DNA of 64,000 nt from Seonamhaeicola maritimus (GCF_008056315.1 NZ_VRKQ01000008.1:1320957-1384956); one strand, 5' to 3'; positions 17,546 through 27,138 are shown, counted from the first letter of the stretch. Made by a program: numbers and translations. The notes: a model not told the origin generated them from the sequence alone.

Positions 17546-18019
17546 ATGAAGATATTAAAAAAAGCACTATTGTTTCTCCTAATAGTATTTGTAATTGCTC
17601 AATTTTTTAGACCAGAAAAAAATCAAGGAGATATTACGACTATTGAACCTTTTTTAGTAGAAACTAATCCTCCTGAAGATGTGAAACTCATTTTAAAAGA
17701 AGCTTGTTTTGACTGTCATAGTGATGTTACTAGGTACCCCTGGTATAATAATATTACACCTGTAAATTTTTGGTTAAAAGGGCATATAGATCATGGAAAA
17801 AAGCACTTCAATGTATCTAAATGGGAAGGAAATTCTATAAAACGGAAGGATCACAAATTAGAGGAACTTATTGAAATGGTTGAGGATAAAAGCATGCCTT
17901 TGAACTCATATACATGGACGCACTCTGACGCTAAGTTAACAGATTCTCAGATTGAATCTGTTATTGATTGGGCTCATAAAGTTCGTTTATTTTATGATTT
18001 CAAACCTAAACCAGAATAG
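17546..18019 (+). CDS. Haem-binding domain protein (single CxxCH)
   Basis: 157 aa with an N-terminal membrane anchor (about 5-20) and one haem attachment motif CFDCH (C54-H58). The downstream DVTRYPWYNNITPVNFW segment is characteristic of the small Bacteroidota haem-binding domain family (cytochrome c-like). The protein would be periplasmic and tethered to the inner membrane. A possible distal ligand is a later His or Met (KSMPLNSYTWTH). Redox partner unknown. The glycosyltransferase gene begins about 11 bp downstream. Confidence 0.85.
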   Translation: MKILKKALLFLLIVFVIAQFFRPEKNQGDITTIEPFLVETNPPEDVKLILKEACFDCHSDVTRYPWYNNITPVNFWLKGHIDHGKKHFNVSKWEGNSIKRKDHKLEELIEMVEDKSMPLNSYTWTHSDAKLTDSQIESVIDWAHKVRLFYDFKPKPE

Positions 18020-18030
18020 GCTTGTACCAT

Positions 18031-19272
18031 ATGCATAAAAAGTTATTGATTATAGGTTTTGTATGGCCAGAACCCACAAGTTCTGCGGCTGGTTACAGGA
18101 TGATGCAGTTAATTGAAACTTTTCAATTAAAAGATTATCAAATTACTTTTGCCAGTGCTTGCGCTAAATCTGAAAATGCTTTTAACCTAAAAAGTATTGG
18201 TGTTCTACAAGTGCCAATTGAGTTAAACAAGTCCAGTTTTGAAGTTTTTGTAAAAGCATTAAATCCAGATGTTGTTTTATTTGACCGATTTATGACCGAA
18301 GAACAATTTGGTTGGCGCGTTTCAGAACAGTGCCCTGAAGCTATTAAAATATTAGATACCGAAGATTTGCATTGTTTAAGAAGAGGTAGACAGCAAGCTT
18401 TTAAGGATAGGGTTAAATTTGATAAGGCTTACTTGTTCAATGATACTGCCAAAAGGGAAATAGCTTGTATTTATAGATGTGATTTAAGTTTGATTATTTC
18501 TGAAGTTGAAATGGAAATACTTAAAAATGATTTTAAAATAGATGAATCACTTTTAATGTATTTACCTTTTATGCTAGAGGAAGTGCAAAAGAAAACAATG
18601 AGTAATTTACCGAAATTTGAAGACCGTCAACATTTTGTAACTATTGGAAATTTTTTACATGAACCTAACTATTATGCCGCTTTACACTTAAAGCAGAATA
18701 TTTGGCCATTAATAAAGAAGGAGTTGCCTAAGGCAATAATGCATATTTATGGTGCCTATGCGTCGTTAAAGGTTAATCAGCTTCATAATTCAAAAGAAGG
18801 GTTTATAATTAATGGGTTTGCAGAAAGTGCTAGCACTGTTTTAAGGCAATCCAGAATTTGTTTAGCTCCTTTACAGTTTGGGGCTGGCCTAAAAGGTAAG
18901 TTAATTGATGCCATGAAGAATGGAACGCCGGCTGTTACAACCACAATTGGAGCAGAAGGTATGTTTGGAAATATTGAGCCCAACGGGTTTATTGAAGATA
19001 ATGCCGAAGCATTTTCGGAAAAAGCTATTAAGCTTTATAAAAACGAAAGTCTTTGGGAAGAAAAGCAGTATAACGGTTTTCAGGTTTTAAATACTAGATT
19101 CAATAAAGAACAATTTCAGCAATTATTTTTGGAACGAATAAGACTAATAAAAGACCAACTTAAAGATAGACGACTGGAAAACTTCACAGGTCAAATGCTT
19201 CACCATCATGTGCTTCAAAGCACCAAATTTATGAGTAAATGGATTGAAGCAAAGAATAAATCAAACCTTTAA
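18031..19272 (+). CDS. Glycosyltransferase, GT4-like fold
   Basis: 413 aa from the ATG at 18031; a TTG three codons upstream is a poorer start. The C-terminal half has the GT-B features: YLPFMLEE linker, HFVTIGNFLHEPNYYAALHL, HIYGAY, INGFAESASTVLRQSRICLA and PLQFGAGLKGKLIDAMKNGT, the nucleotide-sugar site including E-x(n) type residues. The N-terminal half binds acceptor. No membrane segment, so it is cytoplasmic or peripheral. Sugar and acceptor are not predictable; a role in surface polysaccharide or protein glycosylation is plausible. Confidence 0.82.
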   Translation: MHKKLLIIGFVWPEPTSSAAGYRMMQLIETFQLKDYQITFASACAKSENAFNLKSIGVLQVPIELNKSSFEVFVKALNPDVVLFDRFMTEEQFGWRVSEQCPEAIKILDTEDLHCLRRGRQQAFKDRVKFDKAYLFNDTAKREIACIYRCDLSLIISEVEMEILKNDFKIDESLLMYLPFMLEEVQKKTMSNLPKFEDRQHFVTIGNFLHEPNYYAALHLKQNIWPLIKKELPKAIMHIYGAYASLKVNQLHNSKEGFIINGFAESASTVLRQSRICLAPLQFGAGLKGKLIDAMKNGTPAVTTTIGAEGMFGNIEPNGFIEDNAEAFSEKAIKLYKNESLWEEKQYNGFQVLNTRFNKEQFQQLFLERIRLIKDQLKDRRLENFTGQMLHHHVLQSTKFMSKWIEAKNKSNL

Positions 19273-19326
19273 TCTATCATAATCTAGTTTATTCCTTTTT
19301 TGTTTTATTTTAGGGCTTCCAAAAAA

Positions 19327-22300
19327 ATGATTTTGAAAAAAGTTTTAAGTGTTATCATATCAACGTTTTGTCTATTAATCTTTGGTCAAAGTTGGTCACA
19401 AGTTAATGTACCTCCAAATATACAGGCTACAGGAGATCAAAATTATTGCCCTTTAAGTCAAATTAATGTGGTTTCAACTTTTGATATTATTGATCCGGAT
19501 GATACTGAGATTGAAGCCTTATATATTCAAATATCCACAGGTTATGTTAATGGAGAGGATTCTCTGGTGTTAACTGGAATTCACCCTAATGTCGTTAGTT
19601 CGTGGGATAATTTGGAAGGAAAATTATCATTATCAGGAGTAGGTGGTGTAAATGTAAGTTATACTGATTTAATTACTGCAGTTTATGATGTGGTATATCA
19701 AAGTAGTTCTGCAAGTGTTTCAGGAGATAAGTTTTTTTCGTTTACTGTAGGAGATGCCAATTATTTACCATCAACTGGTCATTATTATGAATATGTGCCA
19801 GATGTCGGAATTACATGGACCGCTGCAAAAACTGATGCCGCTGCAAGAACTTATTTCGGTTTACAGGGCTATTTGGCAACAATAACTTCTGCTGAAGAAG
19901 CACAATTATCTGGTGAGCAAGCAGCAGGTGCGGGTTGGATTGGAGGAAGTGATGCTAATTCTGAAGGCGTTTGGCAATGGGAAACAGGGCCCGAAGCGGG
20001 AACTGTTTTTTGGAATGGAGGTATAAATGGTACAACACCGAATTATGCTAATTGGAACACAAATGAACCCAATGATTGCTGTAGTGGTATAAATGGAGAA
20101 GAGAATTACGCTCATGTTACAGCTCCGAACATTGGAACACCAGGGTCTTGGAATGATCTACCTAATACTGGTGATGCTAGCCCTTCAAGTCCTTATCACC
20201 CACAAGGTTATGTTGTTGAATATGGAGATTTGATTCCTGGAGATCTTGATAATTTAAACATTTCTGCTAGTACTAAAATAACAACACCCTCAATAACTAA
20301 TACATTTAATGCTGAAATATGTGGTCAAGGTAGTATGACTTTGGAAGCTACCGCTTCTAACGGAATGGTGGTTTGGTTTGATGCTTTAACAGGAGGGAAT
20401 CAGGTACATACCGGAACAATATTTACAACCCCAGTTTTAACAGTTAATACTAGTTATTATGTATTGGCATCTGTTAATGGGTGTTTAGAAGGAGAAAGAA
20501 CTCAAGTTACAGCAACTGTTAAACCGATTCCAACTATAACATCTGTAACTGATGAATTGGTTTGTAACCAAGGATCTGCAACGTTAATAGCTACTTCTTC
20601 TGCTGGAGTCATCAATTGGTATAACGTTTCAACAGGAGGAATTGCTATTGCAACAGGGACGTCTTTTACAACCCCAGTTTTAACGGCCACAACTATTTAT
20701 TATGTTGATGCCACAGAATTTGGCTGTACCACAACTACAAGAACACCGGTAACGTTAACAGTTCAACATACACCAGCTCCAACAGGTAATTCACCACAAA
20801 CTTTTTGTGATATAGATAATGCTACTGTAGGTGATTTAAGGGTAACAGGAACTGATATTTTGTGGTATGCTACTAATACAGATACTACACTGCTAAGCTC
20901 AACAGATTTGTTAACTAATGGAACTTACTACGCTACTCAAACCGAAAATACTTGTGAGAGTACGTCAAGATTAGCTATAGATGTTACTATTTTTGAAACC
21001 ATTGTGCCTTTAGCAGCTATAGATATTCCTGTGTTAGAAACTTGTGATGATGACTTGGATGGAGATTATACTAATGGAGTTACTGAGTTTGATTTAACAA
21101 GTCAAGAGTCTATTTTATTAAACGGTATGTCTAGTGCAGATTTTAACTTTACATATTTTACTGATATAGGTTATAGCAATCTAATTGCTAACCCGCTAAC
21201 TTTTCAAAACACAATATCAGGAGGTCAGACTATTTATGTTAGAATGTCTAATAATGCAGATTCCGGCTGTTTTACAGACACGTCTTTTAATATTCAAGTT
21301 AATCCGTTACCTAATGTTTTGGCCTCAAAAGTGTTTAAAAATTGTGATGAAGACGGAACCCCCGACGGCTTTACAGATTTTAATTTAAATGAAGTCAATT
21401 CTATTATTACAAGCGAAGATATGACAGTTGTAAACATTACTTTTTATTTATCTCCTCTTGATGCAGAACAAGATGTTAACCAAGTAAATGCGTCTCCTTT
21501 TAATAATCAAACGGCGAATACTGTTTATGCTAGAGTAGAATTTGCAAATACCGGATGCTATCGGGTGTCAACTATTAATTTAGAAGTGTCAACAACGTCG
21601 TTTCCGTTAGGTTATATTCATGAGTTAGAAATATGTGATACCGATGCTATTATTGATGGTATTGCTGAATTTGATTTAACGTCCGCTTCCACTGTATTTA
21701 TAAGTGTTTTTCCAACGGGACAGAATTTAAGTGTTCATTATTTTCATAATTTATCTGATGCCCAATTAGAACAGAATGAGATAACAAATGTTTCTAATTA
21801 CGAAAACCAAACACCTTTTTCAGAAACTTTATTTGTTAGAGTTGAAAGTGATGACAACGGGGAATGTTTTGGAATTGGCCCTCATTTGCTGCTAACGGTT
21901 CATCCAAGACCAGAATTTCAGGTAGATCAAGACAATATTTTTTGTTTAAATGGCAGCCCAATTACATTGAGCACTTATAACCCTAATGGAAATTTGACCT
22001 ATGAATGGATGGATGAAAATGGGGCTGTAATTGGAAATTCACCAACTGTTCAAGTAAATGAGGGCGGAGAGTACTCAGTAATAGCAACTTCCGTTTTTAA
22101 TTGTGAATCTTTTCCTGAAACTTTTAAGGTGGTTGAATCTGGAATTTCAGATATTACTATTGAAGACGTTACGGTTGTAGACTTATCAGATAATAATACG
22201 ATAACAATTGATACTACGGATATTGGTATTGGAGACTATGAATTTTCTTTAGATAATGAATTTGGTCCTTTTCAAGATAATCCATTTTTTGATCATGTTC

Positions 22301-22647
22301 ATTCGGGAGATCGATTGTTATTTGTAAGAGATAAAAATGGTTGTGGAACTAAGGAATTGCCAGTATTTGTTTTAGGGTTCCCAAAATTTTTCACCCCAAA
22401 TGGAGATACCTACAATGATACTTGGAATATTAGAGGATTAGGTAATGATTATACATCTAATTCTACAATTCGTATTTATGACAGATACGGCAAGTTGATA
22501 AAACAACTAATCCCTGGAGTTTCTGGTTGGAACGGAACATTTAATGGAGAAACTTTAAGTGGTGATGATTACTGGTTTGTAGCTAATTTAGTTGATACTT
22601 CCGGAAATTTAAAAATATATAAAGGCCATTTTAGTTTGGTAAGATAA
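19327..22647 (+). CDS. Large T9SS type B-sorted surface protein with C-type lectin-like and Ig-like domains
   Basis: About 1106 aa from the ATG at 19327 (the TTG at 19300 would put nine extra residues before the signal peptide). Order: signal peptide ending near SWSQ; a cadherin-like/DUF-type segment; a C-type lectin-like domain (about 150-305) with WIGGSD, NWNTNEPND and SWND, the Ca-binding EPN and WND motifs typical of carbohydrate-binding lectins; two Ig-like CHU_C-type repeats (CGQGSMTLEATASNGMVVW and CNQGSATLIATSSAGVINW); further repeats; and the gliding-motility/T9SS type B C-terminal domain (FFTPNGDTYNDTW ... NGTFNG ... YWF). Probably a secreted adhesin or glycan-binding protein. Confidence 0.9.
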   Translation: MILKKVLSVIISTFCLLIFGQSWSQVNVPPNIQATGDQNYCPLSQINVVSTFDIIDPDDTEIEALYIQISTGYVNGEDSLVLTGIHPNVVSSWDNLEGKLSLSGVGGVNVSYTDLITAVYDVVYQSSSASVSGDKFFSFTVGDANYLPSTGHYYEYVPDVGITWTAAKTDAAARTYFGLQGYLATITSAEEAQLSGEQAAGAGWIGGSDANSEGVWQWETGPEAGTVFWNGGINGTTPNYANWNTNEPNDCCSGINGEENYAHVTAPNIGTPGSWNDLPNTGDASPSSPYHPQGYVVEYGDLIPGDLDNLNISASTKITTPSITNTFNAEICGQGSMTLEATASNGMVVWFDALTGGNQVHTGTIFTTPVLTVNTSYYVLASVNGCLEGERTQVTATVKPIPTITSVTDELVCNQGSATLIATSSAGVINWYNVSTGGIAIATGTSFTTPVLTATTIYYVDATEFGCTTTTRTPVTLTVQHTPAPTGNSPQTFCDIDNATVGDLRVTGTDILWYATNTDTTLLSSTDLLTNGTYYATQTENTCESTSRLAIDVTIFETIVPLAAIDIPVLETCDDDLDGDYTNGVTEFDLTSQESILLNGMSSADFNFTYFTDIGYSNLIANPLTFQNTISGGQTIYVRMSNNADSGCFTDTSFNIQVNPLPNVLASKVFKNCDEDGTPDGFTDFNLNEVNSIITSEDMTVVNITFYLSPLDAEQDVNQVNASPFNNQTANTVYARVEFANTGCYRVSTINLEVSTTSFPLGYIHELEICDTDAIIDGIAEFDLTSASTVFISVFPTGQNLSVHYFHNLSDAQLEQNEITNVSNYENQTPFSETLFVRVESDDNGECFGIGPHLLLTVHPRPEFQVDQDNIFCLNGSPITLSTYNPNGNLTYEWMDENGAVIGNSPTVQVNEGGEYSVIATSVFNCESFPETFKVVESGISDITIEDVTVVDLSDNNTITIDTTDIGIGDYEFSLDNEFGPFQDNPFFDHVHSGDRLLFVRDKNGCGTKELPVFVLGFPKFFTPNGDTYNDTWNIRGLGNDYTSNSTIRIYDRYGKLIKQLIPGVSGWNGTFNGETLSGDDYWFVANLVDTSGNLKIYKGHFSLVR

Positions 22648-22671
22648 TGGAAATTGATTCATTTTAATATT

Positions 22672-23295
22672 ATGAGTAATCAAAAGCTTTTATTTGATGA
22701 GGATAATCAGAAAGTGGTTTTTGATTTACCAGATGCCGAAATTGAACTTTCCAATAATTTTTTTTCAAATGAAGAATCTGATGAATTATTCAGAAGTTTA
22801 ATAGATTCCATCAAATGGCAACAAGATCAAATTCAGTTTTATGGAAAAACTTTTAATGTTCCTAGGCTTTCCGCTTTATATGGTGATAAAAACAAACCGT
22901 ATTCGTATTCTGGTATAACTATGTATCCACATGAGTGGACTCCAGATTTGTTACTTATCAAACAGCGAATCGAGGAGGTGGCAAAAGTTGAATTTTCAAC
23001 CTGTTTACTAAATTATTATCGTGATGGAATGGATAGTAACGATTGGCATCAGGATAATGAAAAGGAACTAGGGCATAATCCCGTGATAGCTTCTATGTCG
23101 TTTGGAGAAACGCGTCCATTTCAGCTAAAACATCTACATAAACCAGATTTAAAAAAAATAGATATTCCACTTTCTCATGGTAGTTTTTTATTAATGCAGG
23201 GAAAAACTCAGCATTTTTGGAAACATAAAATTCCTAAAACAAAAAAGAAAATAAAGCCAAGAATAAACCTTACTTTTAGGATTATAAAGAATTAA
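22672..23295 (+). CDS. AlkB-like Fe(II)/2-oxoglutarate dioxygenase
   Basis: 207 aa from the ATG at 22672 (a TTG at 22654 is the longer alternative). The jelly-roll iron site is visible: WHQDNE (His and Asp of HxD), a distal His in MQGKTQHFWKHKIP, and the 2-oxoglutarate-binding arginines in KPRINLTFR. NYYRDGMDSNDWHQDN and PVIASMSFGETRPFQL are AlkB hallmarks. It repairs alkylated bases such as 1-methyladenine and 3-methylcytosine by oxidative demethylation. It starts 24 bp after the surface protein gene and 11 bp before the sulfatase, probably by chance of packing. Confidence 0.92.
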   Translation: MSNQKLLFDEDNQKVVFDLPDAEIELSNNFFSNEESDELFRSLIDSIKWQQDQIQFYGKTFNVPRLSALYGDKNKPYSYSGITMYPHEWTPDLLLIKQRIEEVAKVEFSTCLLNYYRDGMDSNDWHQDNEKELGHNPVIASMSFGETRPFQLKHLHKPDLKKIDIPLSHGSFLLMQGKTQHFWKHKIPKTKKKIKPRINLTFRIIKN

Positions 23296-23306
23296 CCAAA
23301 TTAACT

Positions 23307-24788
23307 ATGAATTCATTCAAAAACCTGAAACAAATTAGCAGCGTATTGATTATTACAGTTTTACTTTTATGCTGTAATTCAGCTAAAGAAAATAAAGAAC
23401 AGATAACTAATAAAAAACCAAATGTTGTCATTGTATTCATTGATGATATGGGTTATGGTGATGTTGGATGCTATGGTGCCACCGGATTTGAAACACCAAA
23501 TTTAGACCAGATGGCAAGTAAAGGGATGCGTTTCACAAATTTTTATGCGGCGCAACCAGTTTGTAGTGCATCAAGAGCGGGCTTACTTACCGGTTGTTAC
23601 CCAAACAGGATTGGTTTTTCTGGAGCACTTTTCCCACACCATAAAATTGGCTTAAGTCAAGATGAATGGACTATAGCCGAAATGTTTAAAGCACAAGATT
23701 ATGCAACTGCTTGTTTTGGTAAATGGCATTTAGGTTGGCAAAAAGAGTTTCAGCCATTACAACATGGTTTTGATGAATATGTTGGTTTGCCATATTCTAA
23801 TGATATGTGGCCACATAGTAATGTAACGGGTCACGAGCTACCAAAAGAAAAGGGAAGAGGGAAAATGCCACCATTACCATTGATAGAAGGAAATAATACC
23901 ATTGATACCATAGCCAGTTTAAAAGACCAAGATAAGCTTACTACACTATACACAGAAAAGGCTGTCGACTTTATTAATAGGAATGCAGATAGTCCATTCT
24001 TTTTATATGTACCGCATACCATGGGACATATTCCTTTAGGTGTGTCAGATAATTTTAGAGGTAAAAGTGAACAGGGCTTTTATGGTGATGTGATGATGGA
24101 AATAGATTGGTCTGTTGGTGAAATCAATAAAGCTTTAGAGCAGAATAATATTGCTGATAATACCATTGTAATTTTTACAACTGATAATGGACCTTGGCTG
24201 AATTTTGGCAATCATGCGGGGTCTTCAGGCGGATTACGAGAAGGTAAAACCACCAGTTGGGAAGGAGGGCAGCGCGTTCCTTTTATTATTAATTGGCCAA
24301 ATAATACACCTGAAGGTGTGGTATGTAACAAGTTGGCCTGTGCTGTTGATTTATTACCAACATTAGCTTCTATTACTGGTGGAGAGTTGTCAGATAACAA
24401 AATTGATGGTGTTGATATTACGTCACTTATTAAAGGTGATTTTAAGTCGAACCCCAGAGAAACTATTCTCTATTATTTTGGAAAAAATCATTTGAATGGA
24501 GTTCGAAAAGGCAATTGGAAATTAGTGTTACCTCATACCTGGGCTACATATGATACAGAACCAGGTAATGACGGTCATGGAGCAAAGCGCCCTAAAAAAA
24601 CTATAGAATCACCTGAGCTTTATAATATGATGCGTGACCCAGGAGAGCAATACAATGTTTACGATTATTATCCAGATAAAGTTGGAGACCTAATGCTGGT
24701 TGTAGAACAAGCTAGAAAAGAATTGGGCGATTTAAACGTTGGAATTCCTCAGGGTACTGAAAATAGAGAAATTGGAAGATTGAAATAA
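23307..24788 (+). CDS. Sulfatase (formylglycine-dependent), lipoprotein
   Basis: 493 aa. A signal peptide with two cysteines at a lipobox (LLLCC, C22/C23) suggests a lipoprotein. Metal-binding DD (46-47), sulfatase signature CSASR (C86 to be converted to formylglycine by an FGE maturase), GKWHLG and FTTDNGPW are all in place. Substrate cannot be read from the sequence; Bacteroidota enzymes of this type usually act on sulfated algal or host glycans, and this fits a marine organism. The CxAxR motif requires an aerobic FGE or an anSME elsewhere in the genome. Confidence 0.93.
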   Translation: MNSFKNLKQISSVLIITVLLLCCNSAKENKEQITNKKPNVVIVFIDDMGYGDVGCYGATGFETPNLDQMASKGMRFTNFYAAQPVCSASRAGLLTGCYPNRIGFSGALFPHHKIGLSQDEWTIAEMFKAQDYATACFGKWHLGWQKEFQPLQHGFDEYVGLPYSNDMWPHSNVTGHELPKEKGRGKMPPLPLIEGNNTIDTIASLKDQDKLTTLYTEKAVDFINRNADSPFFLYVPHTMGHIPLGVSDNFRGKSEQGFYGDVMMEIDWSVGEINKALEQNNIADNTIVIFTTDNGPWLNFGNHAGSSGGLREGKTTSWEGGQRVPFIINWPNNTPEGVVCNKLACAVDLLPTLASITGGELSDNKIDGVDITSLIKGDFKSNPRETILYYFGKNHLNGVRKGNWKLVLPHTWATYDTEPGNDGHGAKRPKKTIESPELYNMMRDPGEQYNVYDYYPDKVGDLMLVVEQARKELGDLNVGIPQGTENREIGRLK

Positions 24789-24810
24789 ATTATATAAAAC
24801 AACAAATATT

Positions 24811-25565
24811 ATGAATATTATGAGAGTAATTAGGGTTGTATTAATGGCCATTTTTATATGTCAATATACTTTCTCTCAAAAAAAACTAAGCAAGTATTTG
24901 TTATTGTTCATGGTTCTTTTGGAGGAGGTTGGGCATTTAAAACGGTGGATTCATTACTAACCGATTCTGGCAGTAAAGTTTATCTTCCAACACTTACAGG
25001 TCAAGGAGAACGTGTTCATTTAGCAGGTCTTAATGTTGGACTAGATACACATATAAATGATATTGTAAATACAATACTTTTTGAAGAGCTTAGAGATATT
25101 ATACTGGTGGGGCATAGTTACGGTGGTATGGTTGTAATAGGAGTAGTAGATAAAGTTCCGGAGCGAATTTCTAAAATGGTTTATATTGATGCTTTTGTTC
25201 CTGAAAACAATGAAAGTGTCCGATCTATTAATGGAAATAGAAATACAAGTTTAGAGGTGGTAAATGGTCATGTTGTGCCGCCTTGGGTTACCAAAGGACA
25301 GGAACCGCCTAAAGATGTTCCACATCCTTTGAAAACTTGGACAGATAAAATAATTTTGAAAAGCGAAAAAAGGTTGGAAATACCAACATCATATATTTTA
25401 ACGGTTGAAAAAGGAAAAGATCCTGAAAAAGATGCATTCGCTTCTCAAGCAAAAAGGGCTAAAGCTAAAGGATGGACGATGTTTCAACTTGAAGCAGATC
25501 ATAATGCACAGTGGTCTGCACCTGAAGAGTTTGTTAAAATGTTGAAAGATATTGAGGCTAAATAG
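24811..25565 (+). pseudogene. Exported alpha/beta hydrolase split by a frameshift in an A8 tract
   Basis: The intact hydrolase frame opens at 24858 (235 aa: VIVHGSFGGGW oxyanion region, nucleophile elbow GHSYGG, catalytic His in ADHNAQW). A good signal peptide (MRVIRVVLMAIFICQYTFSQ) is encoded just upstream from ATGs at 24811 and 24820, but in the +1-shifted frame. The two frames meet at an eight-A run near 24878-24885; one extra A would fuse them as FSQKKTKQVFVIVHG. So this is either a sequencing error, a broken gene, or a phase-variable or slippage-controlled exported enzyme. The 24858 start alone would give a cytoplasmic enzyme with an odd N-terminus. It follows the sulfatase. The family includes polyketide-cyclase-like and esterase-type hydrolases; substrate unknown. 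Confidence 0.7.
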
Positions 25566-25571
25566 GTTTTA

Positions 25572-26255
25572 CTAAAAATAAGTGTTAATCATCTGCTTTA
25601 CCCCAATAGTAGCAGGTTTTGAAATAACAGTTACATTACCTTTATTGGACAAAGCAGGATTAGGGTCAACATAGAAAATAGGCGTACCTTCCTGTATATA
25701 GTGCATTAATCCGGCAGCAGGATATACTTGCATAGAAGTACCAATTATTACTAAAATATCAGCAGTTTCACATATGTTAATGGCTTTATTAATTAATGGT
25801 ACATCTTCACCAAACCAAACTATATGCGGACGTAATTGATAGCCATTGGCACATAAATCGCCTAATATTAAATCTGTTTTCCATTCCTGAATGTCGCTTT
25901 CATCATATGAGCTTCTCACTTTTAAAAGTTCGCCATGTAAATGAAGCACATTAGTGCTACCGGCTCGTTCGTGTAAATCATCAACATTTTGGGTGACAAT
26001 AGAAATTCTATAGTGTTTTTCAAGTTTAGCCAAATCAATGTGAGCACTATTTGGTTCAACTTCAAATAATTGTCGTCGTCTTTGATTATAAAAGTCTAAA
26101 ACCAATTCAGGATTAGCCTCATAACCTTGAGGTGATGCTACTTCCATAACATCATGACCTTCCCAAAGTCCACCAGCTTCTCTAAAAGTTTTAACACCAC
26201 TTTCTGAACTCATACCTGCACCTGTAAGAATTACAATGTGTTTTTGTTTATTCAA
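25572..26255 (-). CDS. cobB: Sirtuin-type NAD-dependent protein deacylase (class III, SIRT5-like), TTG start
   Basis: 227 aa. GAGMSSESG (12-20) and TQNVDDLHERAG are the NAD-binding motifs; H107 in LHLHGEL is the catalytic base. Y56 and R59 (FYNQRR) match the Tyr-x-x-Arg pair of class III sirtuins, which favours desuccinylation or demalonylation. The usual four zinc cysteines are not present; only one Cys lies in that region. The start is TTG at 26255: an in-frame TAA is three codons upstream and no earlier ATG exists. It lies tail to tail with the alpha/beta hydrolase gene. Confidence 0.88.
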   Translation of the reverse strand: MNKQKHIVILTGAGMSSESGVKTFREAGGLWEGHDVMEVASPQGYEANPELVLDFYNQRRRQLFEVEPNSAHIDLAKLEKHYRISIVTQNVDDLHERAGSTNVLHLHGELLKVRSSYDESDIQEWKTDLILGDLCANGYQLRPHIVWFGEDVPLINKAINICETADILVIIGTSMQVYPAAGLMHYIQEGTPIFYVDPNPALSNKGNVTVISKPATIGVKQMINTYF

Positions 26256-26346
26256 TACTGCTTAAAATATTAACTGTTTTATAAATGAATAGCATATAAT
26301 ACAAATTTAGTATTTTTCATAAAAAATTTAGGTTTCAAATATCACA

Positions 26347-26383
26347 GAAAAAGGTCTGCAACAATTTGTTGCAGACCTTTTTC
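26347..26383 (-). terminator. Intrinsic terminator downstream of the coiled-coil membrane protein gene
   Basis: A near-perfect 18-bp inverted repeat, GAAAAAGGTCTGCAACAA against TTGTTGCAGACCTTTTTC, with A/T tails on both sides. It lies 19 bp after the stop of the minus-strand gene at 26402 and ahead of the sirtuin gene. Confidence 0.85.
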
Positions 26384-26401
26384 ATTTATTTATTTTTTTT
26401 A

Positions 26402-27016
26402 TTAAATACCTTTTTGTTTGTTTATTTCATCTTGTAACTGTCGTCTAACCTTTTGTTCTCGTTCTAAGGCAACTTTTCGGTGTTCATCAAATTCCTCTTC
26501 AATCTCACCTAAAGCTTTTTTTGCTTCTTTAGTTATAGTATTACTGTTTTTGAATTTATAAATAAACAAGATTAATAAAGCTAACAATATGGCAATTATA
26601 GACCACATTAGCATATTATAATTGGCTTTACTCATTTGCAATCCAAATAATGCCATACTATCTTTATCTAAGTTAGTTTTATCCAAATCGCTTTGTGTGT
26701 TTGTAAGCTTTGATTTTAAATCTGAAATTTCTTTAGTTTGATTATTAACAACAATTTTAGTGTCATTTAAGCTTTTTCTAATCGTTTTTAAAGAATCTAA
26801 AGTATGTGATTTTAAGGCTAATAGCCATGATTGTTTAACAGCTTCGTATGCTTGACCGTTGGTACTCTTAAAATTACCTGATTTTCTAAGAATAAAATCA
26901 AATTGTTCGTTTATTGAGCCTTCGTTTATAGTTTCGGTTTGCGCTTCTTGAGAAAACATTTTAGTTATTGAGAAGCTTAAAAAGAAAATTAAAAAAGATA
27001 TTTTCAACAATTTCAT
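26402..27016 (-). CDS. Signal-peptide, coiled-coil, single-pass membrane protein of unknown function
   Basis: 204 aa: signal peptide ending near MFSQ (about 23), a periplasmic helical region with a predicted coiled coil (about 80-125, ISDLKSKLTNTQSDLDKTNL), a transmembrane helix (about 135-155) and a basic/acidic helical cytoplasmic tail ending RRQLQDEINKQKGI. Homologues in flavobacteria are often labelled tRNA (guanine-N1)-methyltransferase, but no methyltransferase motif is visible and I reject that name. Monocistronic, followed by a strong terminator. Confidence 0.65.
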   Translation of the reverse strand: MKLLKISFLIFFLSFSITKMFSQEAQTETINEGSINEQFDFILRKSGNFKSTNGQAYEAVKQSWLLALKSHTLDSLKTIRKSLNDTKIVVNNQTKEISDLKSKLTNTQSDLDKTNLDKDSMALFGLQMSKANYNMLMWSIIAILLALLILFIYKFKNSNTITKEAKKALGEIEEEFDEHRKVALEREQKVRRQLQDEINKQKGI

Positions 27017-27077
27017 ATTGGCTTAGTTTATTTTGGTTGTATTTGGATTTTACGAAGTTATAAAATTTATATTATAA

Positions 27078-27100
27078 AAAGCCTCACTTAGTGAGGCTTT
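27078..27100 (-). terminator. Intrinsic terminator after the GAPDH gene
   Basis: AAAGCCTCAC and GTGAGGCTTT form a perfect 10-bp stem with a 3-nt loop, about 39 bp after the GAPDH stop. Confidence 0.85.
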
Positions 27101-27138
27101 AATATATACGAAAATAATTGATTTCTGGATTTACAATT

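Noticed and set aside
26402-27016. tRNA (guanine-N1)-methyltransferase
   Set aside because: No SAM or knot motifs; the protein is a signal peptide, coiled coil and one membrane helix.
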